Notes under the pieces: model-generated
The model's database searches: none
Seen by the model: only the letters and a program-made list of their open reading frames with translations
Told to the model about the DNA's origin: nothing
Program-made: the position numbers and the translations under genes
Assembly (NCBI GenBank): GCA_938021455.1
Contig: CALIGP010000121.1
Span: 1 to 34,301, forward strand
Reading direction: 5' to 3'
Source of the DNA: an uncultured Lewinella sp.
Lineage (GTDB): Bacteria; Bacteroidota; Bacteroidia; Chitinophagales; Saprospiraceae
DNA: 34,301 nt
Shown here: positions 1-8,310 of the stretch, piece after piece
Layout: each line of letters opens with the position of its first letter
How positions within the stretch are numbered: the first letter of the stretch is position 1

Positions 1-35
1 ATTGAAACCACTTTTTCTACTGCTTCCGGGGGCAG

Positions 36-57
36 TTTGGGCGCAGCCGCAGGTGCA
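36..57 (-). repeat. Dispersed TGCACCTGCG motif, copy 1
   Basis: On the minus strand this reads TGCACCTGCG, GCT, GCGCCCAAAC, a full match to the consensus seen about eleven times in the window. Confidence 0.7.
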
Positions 58-127
58 ATGATCGCTAAGGTAGCAGCGAATGTCACCCGCTATACCTTCT
101 CTACCCACTGCTCTTGTAGCCTTCCCT

Positions 128-151
128 TGCTCCCCGCGTTCGCGCCCAAAC
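128..151 (+). repeat. Dispersed TGCACCTGCG motif, copy 2 (degenerate left half)
   Basis: The right half GCG-TTC-GCGCCCAAAC is intact. The left half is TGCTCCCC, with a substitution and an extra base. Confidence 0.5.
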
Positions 152-186
152 CCTTTCCCCTTCCTCCCCCTTCCCCTTTACTCCCT
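151..186. other. Homopyrimidine tract, G-quadruplex-prone on the minus strand
   Basis: Nearly every base here is C or T. The minus strand carries at least four runs of three to five G separated by one to four bases. This could form a G-quadruplex or a triplex upstream of the DUF4407 gene. This is seen directly; any function is inference. Confidence 0.4.
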
Positions 187-298
187 TAGTCTCCAAATCC
201 CGGATACTTATCGAAAAAACTAGGCAACGGAGATCTTAACGTACAATTTAGTGGTCCAATGAAGACTTAAACTATCCCAACCCACAAATCATCCCCAC

Positions 299-1405
299 AT
301 GAATTCACTGAAAGATTTTTTCCTTTTTTGCTCCGGTGCTGACCGGACTATCCTTGATCGTGTACCCTCCGATGAGAATAAATACCTCGGTATTGGAGGA
401 ACGATCTTTTTCACGGGTGTGCTGGCCACCCTGTCTGCCGGTTATGCGCTCTATACCATCTTCGATAGCTACATAATGGCCGTCCTCTTTGGTCTGGTAT
501 GGGGGTTGATGATCTTTAACCTTGATCGGTACATTGTATCCAGTATGAAAAGTAAAGGTGGCTTTGGAGACTTTATGGTCGCCTTGCCCCGCCTCGCAAT
601 GGCCATTTTGTTGGCCCTCGTTATTTCCAAGCCTCTGGAGCTGAAGATCTTTGAAAAGGAGATTGATGCGGAACTGATCGTCATGGAGCAGGAGACCTTC
701 AAGGAGCAGGAAGACCGCGTTAACGCCCGCTTTACCGGCGGCATTACTGCCGCAGAAAACGAACTGGCCACCCTCCAGGCCGAGGTGACCACCAAAACTA
801 CCGCCCGTGATGCGGCGAAAACCGCCGCCCTCGCCGAAGCCGATGGCTCCGGAGGCTCCGGTATCCGTAATATGGGCCCCATCTACCGCGCCAAAAAGGC
901 TGCCGCTGCGCAAGCTCAGGCTGAGCTAGACGAAACCCTTGCGGCTCTCCAGCCACAAATCGACGCTAAGCGCAGCGAGATTACGACGCTCCGCGCCGAA
1001 GCTGCCACCAGCATCACCAGCCTTGAACGCGGTGCCTACGGCGGCATGGCCGCCCGCATTGATGCACTGGAGCGGCTCGGTAGCCGAAGTGATGCCATCC
1101 TGATGGCCAGCATCTTCATCACCCTGTTGTTTATCGCCATCGAGACGGCCCCGATCTTCACTAAACTGATTTCTCCGCGAAGTCCCTATGACCACCTTCT
1201 GCACGAGCACGAGCACGTCTACGCCATGGAAGCTAAAGAAAGCATCACGGAACGAACGAATAACGTCAAAAACCGCCTGCGTATTCATACCGAAGTCGGC
1301 ATTCACCAGACAACGGCGGACATTGCCGCCAAGAAGGCAGAAATCGACGTCGCTCTGCGGGAGCACCGGAAGTCTCTGGGAGACCTGGGGCTTGGGATGG
1401 GGTAG
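299..1405 (+). CDS. DUF4407 domain-containing membrane protein
   Basis: A 368-residue inner-membrane protein of the DUF4407 family, whose role is not established. The order is three hydrophobic segments (about 31-52, 58-76 and 92-111), a long alanine/glutamate/lysine-rich coiled coil (about 120-260), then a fourth hydrophobic segment (266-286) and a charged tail. The short NLDRYIV stretch after the second segment is typical of the family. The ATG at 299 is the first start and puts the hydrophobic core at the expected place. The gene stands alone, and a heptamer repeat block begins nine bases after its stop. The long coiled coil between membrane segments suggests a structural or protein-binding role, but that is inference. 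Confidence 0.85.
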   Translation: MNSLKDFFLFCSGADRTILDRVPSDENKYLGIGGTIFFTGVLATLSAGYALYTIFDSYIMAVLFGLVWGLMIFNLDRYIVSSMKSKGGFGDFMVALPRLAMAILLALVISKPLELKIFEKEIDAELIVMEQETFKEQEDRVNARFTGGITAAENELATLQAEVTTKTTARDAAKTAALAEADGSGGSGIRNMGPIYRAKKAAAAQAQAELDETLAALQPQIDAKRSEITTLRAEAATSITSLERGAYGGMAARIDALERLGSRSDAILMASIFITLLFIAIETAPIFTKLISPRSPYDHLLHEHEHVYAMEAKESITERTNNVKNRLRIHTEVGIHQTTADIAAKKAEIDVALREHRKSLGDLGLGMG

Positions 1406-1414
1406 GGCTTATTT

Positions 1415-1558
1415 CGGTAGACGGTAGATTGTAGACTGTAGTATGGTAGACGGTAGAAAAATTATACTCCTCTACCGACTACAATACTACCGACTACCGT
1501 CTACCGTCTACCGACTAAAGACTAAAGACTACCGACTAAAGACTACCGTCTACAATAC
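1415..1558. repeat. Inverted heptamer repeat block (CGGTAGA family)
   Basis: The left arm (1415-1457) is built of degenerate heptamers such as CGGTAGA and TTGTAGA. After an AT-rich loop, the right arm (about 1471-1558) is a longer run of the complementary heptamers TCTACCG, ACTACCG and ACTAAAG. The two arms can pair in many registers. The left arm begins nine bases after the DUF4407 stop, and the right arm contains the stop codon and last codons of the convergent DUF1501 gene. It could act as a bidirectional terminator. Confidence 0.8.
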
Positions 1559-3016
1559 TAACCCATCCACCACCTCCCCCGCTACATCCGTCAACCGGAA
1601 GTTCCGACCCTGGAAGGAGTAGGTAAGCCGTTCGTGGTCAAAGCCGAGGAGTTTGAGCATGGTGGCCTGCACATCGTGGACGTGCATCCGTTCCTTCACG
1701 CCGTAGAAGCCAATTTCGTCTGTTTCACCGTAGGTGATGCCCGGGCGAACGCCACCACCGGCCATCCACATCGTGTAGGCGGCGCCGTGGTGGTCACGGC
1801 CATAGAAAGGCATCGTCAAGCCGCCCCGATTCTCCTGCATGGGCGTGCGACCAAATTCGCCGCCCCAAACGACGAGCGTATCTTCCAGCATTCCTCGCTG
1901 CTTCAAGTCCGTAAGCAAGGCCGTCATGGGCCGGTCGATGCGCCGGCAACGATCCCGTAAACCGTGGTTAAGGCTGGCGCCCTTGTTCGTACCGTGGTCG
2001 TCCCAGCCCCAGTTGTAGAGTTGTACGAAGCGGACACCAGATTCCACGAGCCGGCGGGCCAGCAGACAATCGTTCGCGAAGCCGGAGCCCCCCGGTTCAC
2101 TGCCATAAAGCTCGTGGATGTAGGTGGGCTCTTTGCTGATATCCATCACTTCCGGAACGGAAACCTGCATCTTGAAGGCCATCTCATACTGGCTGATGCG
2201 GGTCAGCGTTTCGGGGTCTCCGACTTGCGCATACTGCCGTTGGTTAATTTCATTGATGGCCGCGATGCTGCGGCCGCGTAAATCCCGGCTCATTCCCTCG
2301 GGGTCGCCCAGGTAGAGAATGGGGTCTCCTTCGGAGCGGCACTGCACCCCCTGATGAATGGAGGGCAGGAAGCCACTGCCCCAGAGCTTCTTCCCGCCGC
2401 TGGGTAATTGCCCTCCGGAGGCCAATACGATGAAGCCTGGAAGGTTGTCGTTCACTGAACCCAAACCGTAGGTTACCCACGAGCCGAAGGCCGGCCGGCC
2501 CACCCGTGGACTACCCGTATGCATCAGTAGTTGCGCTGGCGCATGGTTGAACTCATCAGTATGCACGGCTTTCAGGAAGGCTACCTCGTCCACTACTTTG
2601 CTGAAGTGTGGTAACAGGTCGGAGACCCAGGCACCGCTCTGGCCATGTTGCGCAAAATTAGCCTGCGGGCCCAGCATCAGTGGGGTTCCCTGAATGAAAG
2701 CAAAGCGCTTGCCAGCCAGCAAGGACGCCGGACAGTCTTTACCGTGTAGCTCTTCCAGCTTCGGTTTGTAGTCGAACAGTTCTAATTGAGACGGTGCCCC
2801 GGCCATGTGCAAGTAGATCACCCGCTTCGCTCTCGGGGCGTAGCGCATGGCCTGGCGCATTGCTTCGGGCACCGCATCTGTACTGCCAGTCGGAGACGAG
2901 CAGCCGCTAAGTCCCGCCAATGCCGCTCCTCCTAATGCCAACGCTCCGTTGCGGAGAAACAGCCGGCGGCTGTTGAGTTGTGCATTCCGGTAATGTGCTT
3001 CTTCGTTAATTTTCAT
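1550..3016 (-). CDS. DUF1501 domain-containing exported protein
   Basis: A 488-residue protein of the DUF1501 family, a sulfatase/alkaline-phosphatase-like fold of unproven substrate that is usually encoded beside DUF1549/DUF1553 cytochrome proteins, as here. The N-terminus has a twin-arginine motif (RRLFLRNG, about 17-24), then an alanine/glycine-rich hydrophobic stretch and an LSGC lipobox, which points to a Tat-exported, possibly lipid-anchored protein. Conserved family stretches such as WGWDDHG and WGGEFGRTP are present. It lies downstream of the DUF1553 gene on the same strand with a 198-base gap, so the two are probably co-transcribed. The last codons and stop lie within the heptamer repeat block. 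The pair is best known from Planctomycetes but also occurs in Bacteroidota. Confidence 0.9.
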   Translation of the reverse strand: MKINEEAHYRNAQLNSRRLFLRNGALALGGAALAGLSGCSSPTGSTDAVPEAMRQAMRYAPRAKRVIYLHMAGAPSQLELFDYKPKLEELHGKDCPASLLAGKRFAFIQGTPLMLGPQANFAQHGQSGAWVSDLLPHFSKVVDEVAFLKAVHTDEFNHAPAQLLMHTGSPRVGRPAFGSWVTYGLGSVNDNLPGFIVLASGGQLPSGGKKLWGSGFLPSIHQGVQCRSEGDPILYLGDPEGMSRDLRGRSIAAINEINQRQYAQVGDPETLTRISQYEMAFKMQVSVPEVMDISKEPTYIHELYGSEPGGSGFANDCLLARRLVESGVRFVQLYNWGWDDHGTNKGASLNHGLRDRCRRIDRPMTALLTDLKQRGMLEDTLVVWGGEFGRTPMQENRGGLTMPFYGRDHHGAAYTMWMAGGGVRPGITYGETDEIGFYGVKERMHVHDVQATMLKLLGFDHERLTYSFQGRNFRLTDVAGEVVDGLVL

Positions 3017-3034
3017 TGTCTCATCTTTCTAAAG

Positions 3035-3200
3035 ACCCCGTAGGGGTTAAACCTCCTTAGCCTTATGACACCCGAGCGCGAAGCGCGAGTCTTTCCCTCC
3101 TTCCCCAGACCGCGTAGTGGTCAAACATCCTTAGCCCCGGATGAAGGCGAAGGCGAAGCCATCGCCGAAATCCGGGGACACACGAGCGCGAAGCGCGAGC
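3035..3200. repeat. Duplicated intergenic block with a GCGC palindrome
   Basis: Two related blocks lie in the gap between the DUF1553 and DUF1501 genes. Each has a CCGTAGnGGT(T/C)AAAC start, then CCTTAGCC, then the palindrome CGAGCGCGAAGCGCGAG (3073-3089 and 3183-3199), then a TCCCTCC tract. The second block has an extra hairpin between CCCCGGAT and ATCCGGGG (about 3136-3177). The same palindrome recurs at 27599-27615. This may be a REP-like element, an RNA processing site or an attenuator in the operon. Confidence 0.7.
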
Positions 3201-3214
3201 TCCCTCCCTCCCTT

Positions 3215-5935
3215 TCACCCCTTCGTAATAAACGCATCCAGGTTAAACAGTGTATTGACCACCACGGCCAACGCTGCGAGTTCCGCATCCGGGCTGCCAA
3301 CGAGTTTTTCTGCATCAGCGAGTTCGTTTTGGTATTGTCGCAGAGATTCGTTGTAAAAACGTAGAAGTACGACAGCATCAGCCGGATCCGGTTCCTGAAA
3401 CAACACGCGCTGGTAAGCAGCTGAAATCCATTCCTTAGATGAAACCTTAGACTTTTTGACGGCAACCGCCAGCGCATTCGCTGCTTCAACTACCACCGGA
3501 TCATTGAGCGTCATCAGGGCCTGTAGCGGGGTGTTGGTGATCGTCCGCTGCGACAAACAAACTTCGCGGTTCGGCCCGTCAAAGGTCGTCAGGAAAGGGT
3601 GGGGGACACTGCGTCGCAGATAGGTGTAAACGCCCCGTCGGTAGCGGTCTTCTCCTTCGCTGGTGATCCACTTCATACCGCTGTAAACGACACCATCCCA
3701 CAGGCCGTCCGGCTGGGGAGGCATCACGCCCGGGCCATACATTTTATCGCTCAGTAGACCGGAGACGGCCAGGATTTGATCTCGTACCTCTTCGGCACTG
3801 AGTCGTTTGCGTGGTCCACGGGCCAGCAGCTCGTTGTAGGGGTCGGCAGCGAGTAACTCCGGGCTACTGGCAGAAGATTGTTGGTAGGTCTCCGAAGTGA
3901 CCATCAGGCGGAGGAGCTGTTTACTGCTCCAGTTCAGCTCTCCGGAGAACTGCCCAGCCAGCCAGTCTAATAGCTTTGGGTGGGAGGGTAAGTCGCCCTG
4001 GCTACCAAAATCTTCGAGGGTGGTGACGATGCCCTGACCGAAGAGAGCTGCCCAGTAGCGATTCACCGCGACCCTGGCGGTAAGCGGGTTCTCCGGAGCA
4101 GTAATCCAGTTGGCGAAATCGAGACGGTTAGGTGTCTGACCTCTCTCCTCCATGGGCGGAAAGATGGGGGCGACTCCCGGCTCCACCGTATCTGCGGGTA
4201 CCAGCCAGTTACCGGCCGTGAAGAGTCTGGTCGTTCGGGCCTGCTCCGCTGGCCGGTCTACCATCACCGGAACGCGAACGGAGTCTTTGGCGTCCAATAA
4301 TTCCTGGATGTAGGCTTCTACTTCAGCGTATCCTGCCTGCCCTTCACCGGGAAGTTTTTCCTGGAAGTGGACGCCGTAAATACCGGCGATCTTTTTGTCT
4401 TCCGCTCCGCTGAATTGAAAATAGAGGGCATGATCACCCGCCGTTGGCGGAATCTTGAGTTGCTGGGTGCCGAAGGGCCATTTGCGGGAGGAAAGATCGG
4501 TTTCCAACAGTAGTGGTCCGTCCAGGGCGTCCAGTGTGATGCGTAAGGACAGGCCTTTGCTCATGGCCCGGTAGGAGAGATGGATGGCGGCGATGTCGTC
4601 TAATGCCTGATCTTTAACGCGGAAAGAGTTACCATTATGTACGAATAGTAGGTCTTCATCTCCACGGTCGGTAAAGATGCCACCGATGACTTCGGTAAAC
4701 GTTTCGGGGCGAAGCCGTGGCTCGCGCATCCGCAGCCGTTTAACCCAATTTTGCACCTGCGTTCGCGCCTCCTTCTGCTCATGTTCCCTTACCCAAAGTT
4801 CCAGCTTTTTGACCTTCTCCTCTTCCGCCGGGAAGTAGGTGATCAGGTTAGGCGCTTCGGAAACGTGGTCATGGTCGGTACTCTGATTGAAGAAGGCGTA
4901 GCTGCGATAATATTCCTCCTGCCGAAGCGGATCGTAGGGGTGCCCGTGGCACTGCACGCAGGCCATCGAAGTGCCCAGCCAAACTTCCCAACTGGTCGCT
5001 ACCCGATCCATGATGGTGATGTTTCGGTATTCTTCATTGGAGGTGCCCCCCTCGTCATTACTTAGGGTGTTGCGGTGGAAGGCCGTTGCTAGATATTGAT
5101 CCGGACTCGCCTCCGGCAGCAGGTCTCCGGCGAGTTGCTGAACGGTAAATTCATCGTAGGGCATGTCCTCATTGTACGCGCGAATCACCCAGTCGCGCCA
5201 GGGCCAGATCGTCCGATTCGGGTCCCGCTCGTAGCCCCGGGAGTCGGCATAGCGCGCCAGGTCGAGCCATTTACTGGCCCAGTGTTCTCCGAAGGCAGGG
5301 CTTTGCAAGAGCGCATCAACGGCCTCTTCGTAGGCTTCCGGCCGATCGTCCTCCAGGAAGGATAGCATCATTTCCTGGCTTGGAGGAAGCCCCGTTAAGT
5401 CAAAGCTTACCCGGCGGAGGAGATCCCGTTTTTGGGCGCGGGGCGCAGGTGCAAGGTTTTCTTTTTGGAGCCGGGCGAGGACGAAGGCATCGATTGGATG
5501 ATTAACTTCAAGAGCAGAAACGGGCAATTCCCACGCTTTGACGGGTAAGTAAGCCCAGTGCTCTTCCCATTCCGCTCCCTGACGAATCCACTCTTCGATC
5601 AGCTCCGTTTCTTCTGCTGTGAGCGGGGCGTGCTCCAGCGGCATTCGTAGTTCAGGCTTGTCGTGCTTAATCCGGACAACGATCTCACTCTTCGCCGGCC
5701 GGCCGGGCACGATGGCAAATTTTCCGCTGCTCGTCTCTCCTAATGCATCTTCCCGAAACACGAGCCCAAACCCGCCGGATTGCTTCACGCCACCGTGGCA
5801 GGCAATGCACTTCTCGTTGAAGATCGGACGGATGCTTTCGTTATAACTGATCGGGTCTTCGTTGCCGCAACTGCCCGCTATCAGCCATAAGATCAGTAGA
5901 GCGGGGAAGGCTGAAAAACGGAGAAGTCGCTGCAT
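3215..5935 (-). CDS. PSCyt1/DUF1549/DUF1553 cytochrome-c-type lipoprotein
   Basis: A 906-residue exported protein. The N-terminus is a lipoprotein signal ending in AGSC (Cys23). A planctomycete-type cytochrome c domain follows, with a haem-binding CIACH (43-47). Next come DUF1549 (about 145-350, with the family sequence FDLTGLPP and a second CxxCH as CVQCH) and a C-terminal DUF1553 (about 630-880). Such proteins are thought to pass electrons or oxidise substrates at the cell surface with a DUF1501 partner; the reaction is not established. The ATG at 5935 is followed directly by the signal peptide. The gene is the first of a two-gene minus-strand unit and is divergent from the NUDIX gene across a 63-base gap. 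Two copies of the dispersed TGCACCTGCG motif lie inside it. Confidence 0.92.
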   Translation of the reverse strand: MQRLLRFSAFPALLILWLIAGSCGNEDPISYNESIRPIFNEKCIACHGGVKQSGGFGLVFREDALGETSSGKFAIVPGRPAKSEIVVRIKHDKPELRMPLEHAPLTAEETELIEEWIRQGAEWEEHWAYLPVKAWELPVSALEVNHPIDAFVLARLQKENLAPAPRAQKRDLLRRVSFDLTGLPPSQEMMLSFLEDDRPEAYEEAVDALLQSPAFGEHWASKWLDLARYADSRGYERDPNRTIWPWRDWVIRAYNEDMPYDEFTVQQLAGDLLPEASPDQYLATAFHRNTLSNDEGGTSNEEYRNITIMDRVATSWEVWLGTSMACVQCHGHPYDPLRQEEYYRSYAFFNQSTDHDHVSEAPNLITYFPAEEEKVKKLELWVREHEQKEARTQVQNWVKRLRMREPRLRPETFTEVIGGIFTDRGDEDLLFVHNGNSFRVKDQALDDIAAIHLSYRAMSKGLSLRITLDALDGPLLLETDLSSRKWPFGTQQLKIPPTAGDHALYFQFSGAEDKKIAGIYGVHFQEKLPGEGQAGYAEVEAYIQELLDAKDSVRVPVMVDRPAEQARTTRLFTAGNWLVPADTVEPGVAPIFPPMEERGQTPNRLDFANWITAPENPLTARVAVNRYWAALFGQGIVTTLEDFGSQGDLPSHPKLLDWLAGQFSGELNWSSKQLLRLMVTSETYQQSSASSPELLAADPYNELLARGPRKRLSAEEVRDQILAVSGLLSDKMYGPGVMPPQPDGLWDGVVYSGMKWITSEGEDRYRRGVYTYLRRSVPHPFLTTFDGPNREVCLSQRTITNTPLQALMTLNDPVVVEAANALAVAVKKSKVSSKEWISAAYQRVLFQEPDPADAVVLLRFYNESLRQYQNELADAEKLVGSPDAELAALAVVVNTLFNLDAFITKG
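4752..4769 (+). repeat. Dispersed TGCACCTGCG motif, copy 3
   Basis: TGCACCTGCG, TTC, GCGCC on the strand opposite to the DUF1553 gene. The AAAC tail is missing. Confidence 0.6.
5431..5453 (-). repeat. Dispersed TGCACCTGCG motif, copy 4
   Basis: Minus strand TGCACCTGCG, four bases, GCGCCCAAA. It encodes APAPRAQK in DUF1553, at a place where the family often has a similar alanine/proline-rich sequence, so this copy could be partly coincidental. Confidence 0.5.
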
Positions 5936-5998
5936 TATTCGTGGGTGTTTTCGGCAAACTACCCCTCAATATAAGGACTTTGCCTACCTTAACCATCC

Positions 5999-6535
5999 AT
6001 GAAGTTTTGTTCCAACTGTGGCTCCGACCAAATAGCGCTCCAAATTCCGCAAGGGGATAATCGGGAACGTTTTGTATGCCCTGCTTGCCAGACGATCCAC
6101 TACCAGAACCCAAACATTGTGGCGGGCTGCTTACCCGTTTGGGAAGACAAAGTCCTGCTCTGCCGCCGAGCCATCGAGCCAGCCTACGGCCTGTGGAACG
6201 TCCCTAGCGGCTACCTCGAAAATGGAGAGTCCGTCGCCGACGGTGCCCGCCGGGAAGTATGGGAGGAAGCCGCCGCGAAAGTTGATATTCATTACCTGAT
6301 CACCCTCTATAATTTGCCCAAAATCAACCAGATTTACCTGCAGTTCGTGGGCGAACTGGTGGACGGTGCCTTTGGCGTCGGCGAAGAAAGCCTGGAGTCA
6401 GCCCTATTCACAGAGGCCGATATTCCTTGGAAGGAGATGGCCTTCACCTCTTCGGTCTTTACGCTCAAACGATATTTCGAAGACCGACGGGCGGGCGTTA
6501 AGCGCTTGCATCGGGGCGATTATCCGGTGGTGTAG
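5999..6535 (+). CDS. NUDIX hydrolase with N-terminal zinc ribbon
   Basis: A 178-residue cytosolic NUDIX hydrolase, probably acting on a nucleotide-sugar or ADP-ribose-type pyrophosphate. The N-terminus has two CxxC pairs (CSNC at 4-7 and CPAC about residues 28-31) forming a zinc ribbon of the kind found in NudC-like and ADP-ribose hydrolases. The Nudix box follows the usual G-x5-E-x7-REVWEE pattern (GYLENGES, ARREVWEEA), with alanine where a glycine usually ends the motif. A weak -7-like box, TACCTTAA (5985-5992), ends six bases before the ATG. The gene converges on the DUF5694 pair with only four bases between the stops. The substrate cannot be deduced. Confidence 0.9.
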   Translation: MKFCSNCGSDQIALQIPQGDNRERFVCPACQTIHYQNPNIVAGCLPVWEDKVLLCRRAIEPAYGLWNVPSGYLENGESVADGARREVWEEAAAKVDIHYLITLYNLPKINQIYLQFVGELVDGAFGVGEESLESALFTEADIPWKEMAFTSSVFTLKRYFEDRRAGVKRLHRGDYPVV

Positions 6536-6539
6536 CTCG

Positions 6540-7364
6540 TTACTCTTTCTTAAGCAACTCACCACTATCCACCCATTTCCAATCTATCCGATCCCGAATC
6601 AAGTCATCGAGTATCTCCTTATGGCCAGCGCCAAAGATGACCAATACACGATCCTTTGGCTCAACGATGCGATGGACATTGGTGAAAATTCTCAAATTGC
6701 GAGCATACCATTCTTCGACCAGAAAGGTGCCGGGGTAATCCTTTTCTTTACCTAGTCCGATGAAGTGTTTTAAGTAGAGATTCTGATTCAGGTTGTGGGC
6801 AAAAAAGTTGGAGTTGCAGGTCCTCAGCATATCGGTAATGGTCATGGCCGCCAGAGAGTCGGCGATATGTTGGCCCTCAACGAAGCGTTGCTGTAAATCG
6901 GCGACTTCAGCTTTCTGGCCGTTGGCCAGGGCCCAGGCCATGGCACTATCAGCGGGGAAGCTAGTGAAGGCGTCAACGGGGTGCAGCTCCGTTAGGCCCG
7001 CTGCCTTTCCGAGTGGATAGACGAGCTGTACTAACTCACTATTAAGGTAGAATTCATCGTCAGGGGCGATAACGGATTCTAATTCTCCTGACAGCCAAGC
7101 TTGATAGTAGTATTTACTCCACAACGTATCTCCTTTCACCCATTCGAAAGCGATTTTGGTGGGTTGAAACCGGCTGACGAGTTCAATGGTCTCCCGCAAC
7201 TCTGCTTGTCGTTGAGGACTGTTTACGTCTCCAAGGTCAGCGTTGATTTTGTCATTTCCAGGGTTATGTAAGTGCATGGTTCCGAATACGGAGAGGGTCG
7301 GTTTTTGGGCGGAGAGGCTAAGATTGAGTAGGAGGAACAGGAGGGTGAAGAAGGCCTTTTTCAT
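6540..7364 (-). CDS. DUF5694 family exported protein (second copy)
   Basis: A 274-residue protein with an N-terminal signal peptide ending at SLSAQ (about residue 20), so it is probably periplasmic. It has the DUF5694 features: an early GTMHLHNPG motif (28-36), a central EWVKGD region and a late FGAGHKEIL motif. The paired histidine motifs recall the wider TraB/ChaN/EreA-like fold, but no reaction is known. It lies six bases downstream of a second DUF5694 gene on the same strand, so the two form an operon. They are diverged paralogs rather than a recent duplication: the shared motifs align but most residues differ. Confidence 0.85.
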   Translation of the reverse strand: MKKAFFTLLFLLLNLSLSAQKPTLSVFGTMHLHNPGNDKINADLGDVNSPQRQAELRETIELVSRFQPTKIAFEWVKGDTLWSKYYYQAWLSGELESVIAPDDEFYLNSELVQLVYPLGKAAGLTELHPVDAFTSFPADSAMAWALANGQKAEVADLQQRFVEGQHIADSLAAMTITDMLRTCNSNFFAHNLNQNLYLKHFIGLGKEKDYPGTFLVEEWYARNLRIFTNVHRIVEPKDRVLVIFGAGHKEILDDLIRDRIDWKWVDSGELLKKE

Positions 7365-7370
7365 AGCTGG

Positions 7371-8249
7371 TTAGTATTTGTTGAGATCTGAGAAATCCAC
7401 CAATTCATAAGCCGGAGAGCTTTCGAATTGCTGCCGTAATATGCCTAAGTGACCGGCTCCGAAGAGGACGAGAATCCGGTCGTCAGGAGAGGTTGTTGAT
7501 TGCCGGATCTTACGGTAGATGCGTAGATTTCTACTGTACCACCAGATGGCGAGGGCATCGACACTTTCGTCGCTTTCGAATTCTAGATAATGACCGTGCC
7601 CACGCCGGATGCGATGTGGATCGTTCATGTATTGGAAAACATCGAGTAGCTGAGCGTTGGCCTCCAGCTTGTCTTCCATTTCGTAGAGTTGGTAATACCG
7701 GGTATCGATTAAAGTGTCCCAGTTAGGATCCTCGGTACTGAAAAGACTATCGATCATCGGGCGGTAAACGCTGGAGTCCTTATGCCAATGGAGTGAATTC
7801 GAGAAAGTGAAGGCATCTCCGAGGATGAGCGTGTCGATCTCAAATTGCTTACCCAGCCGGAAGGCCAGTTGTTGGATTTCGCCCTTGCCCAGTTCGTGCT
7901 CTCCGTTTAGATACTTCCGGTAAACATCGTTGACCCGGCTCCCGCTCCTGCGTTCCACCACGATCTTATTGGGCTTAAAGCGGGCGATGTAATCGAGCAG
8001 TTCTCGAAGCTCTGCCTGTTTTTTTACCGTTTTTACGTCTACTCGGTCTTCAGCGCTTGTCTTGTGGCTATCCAGGTCCGGGTAGTCGAAATGAAAAGAA
8101 CCTACGAGGAGGACTTTAGGAAGTTTGTCTCCCTGAATGAGAACTTCGTCGGGGTCAAAAGTGGTAATGTCACGTGTTGTTTGGGCGCTGACGCAGGTGC
8201 AGAGTAAAAGGACCAGGAGCAGTGGGAGTAGTGCTTTATGGCGGATCAT
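7371..8249 (-). CDS. DUF5694 family exported protein (first copy)
   Basis: A 292-residue paralog of the next gene downstream. The signal peptide ends at CVSAQ (residues 19-23), and the bases encoding CTCVSAQ are a copy of the dispersed TGCACCTGCG motif. The family motifs are visible as LVGSFHFDYPD (48-58) and LFGAGHLGIL near the C-terminus. It is the first gene of the DUF5694 pair and is divergent from the lytS-like sensor gene. The 170-base spacer carries the 21-bp direct repeats described separately, so the regulator may also control this pair. No enzymatic role is known. Confidence 0.85.
   Translation of the reverse strand: MIRHKALLPLLLVLLLCTCVSAQTTRDITTFDPDEVLIQGDKLPKVLLVGSFHFDYPDLDSHKTSAEDRVDVKTVKKQAELRELLDYIARFKPNKIVVERRSGSRVNDVYRKYLNGEHELGKGEIQQLAFRLGKQFEIDTLILGDAFTFSNSLHWHKDSSVYRPMIDSLFSTEDPNWDTLIDTRYYQLYEMEDKLEANAQLLDVFQYMNDPHRIRRGHGHYLEFESDESVDALAIWWYSRNLRIYRKIRQSTTSPDDRILVLFGAGHLGILRQQFESSPAYELVDFSDLNKY
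8179..8201 (-). repeat. Dispersed TGCACCTGCG motif, copy 5 (in a signal peptide)
   Basis: Minus strand TGCACCTGCG, TCA, GCGCCCAAAC, a full consensus match that encodes CTCVSAQ in the signal peptide of the DUF5694 protein. Confidence 0.75.
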
Positions 8250-8310
8250 AGCTGTAATTGTTTATTGTTGTTACAATGATCGCGACGAGGCAAGCCAGGG
8301 ACCGAGAAGA

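Larger units (their letters stand above)
1..298. other. Left-edge region without a secure gene
   Basis: Two open stretches run off the left edge and I cannot choose between them. On the minus strand a frame opens at a GTG (86-84) just after an in-frame stop and reads MTFAATLAIIAPAAAPKLPP, with more residues to the edge. On the plus strand a frame is open to a TAG at 187-189; part of it (GGSLGAAAGAMIAKVAANV) faintly resembles the glycine-rich turn of cyclodeaminase/FchA proteins, but it then runs into a proline-rich low-complexity tail, so at best it is a remnant. The stretch also holds two copies of the dispersed TGCACCTGCG motif and a pyrimidine tract. From about 190 to 298 I see only AT-richer DNA that should hold the promoter of the DUF4407 gene; no clear promoter box was found. 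Confidence 0.3.

Noticed and set aside
1..189. Fragment of a cyclodeaminase/FchA gene at the left edge
   Set aside because: Only about 20 glycine/alanine-rich residues are similar, the frame then turns into low-complexity proline-rich sequence, and the stretch overlaps a dispersed repeat.
3065..3489. Small open frames around the DUF1553/DUF1501 spacer
   Set aside because: They read through the palindromic repeat block or antisense to DUF1553 and have skewed compositions.
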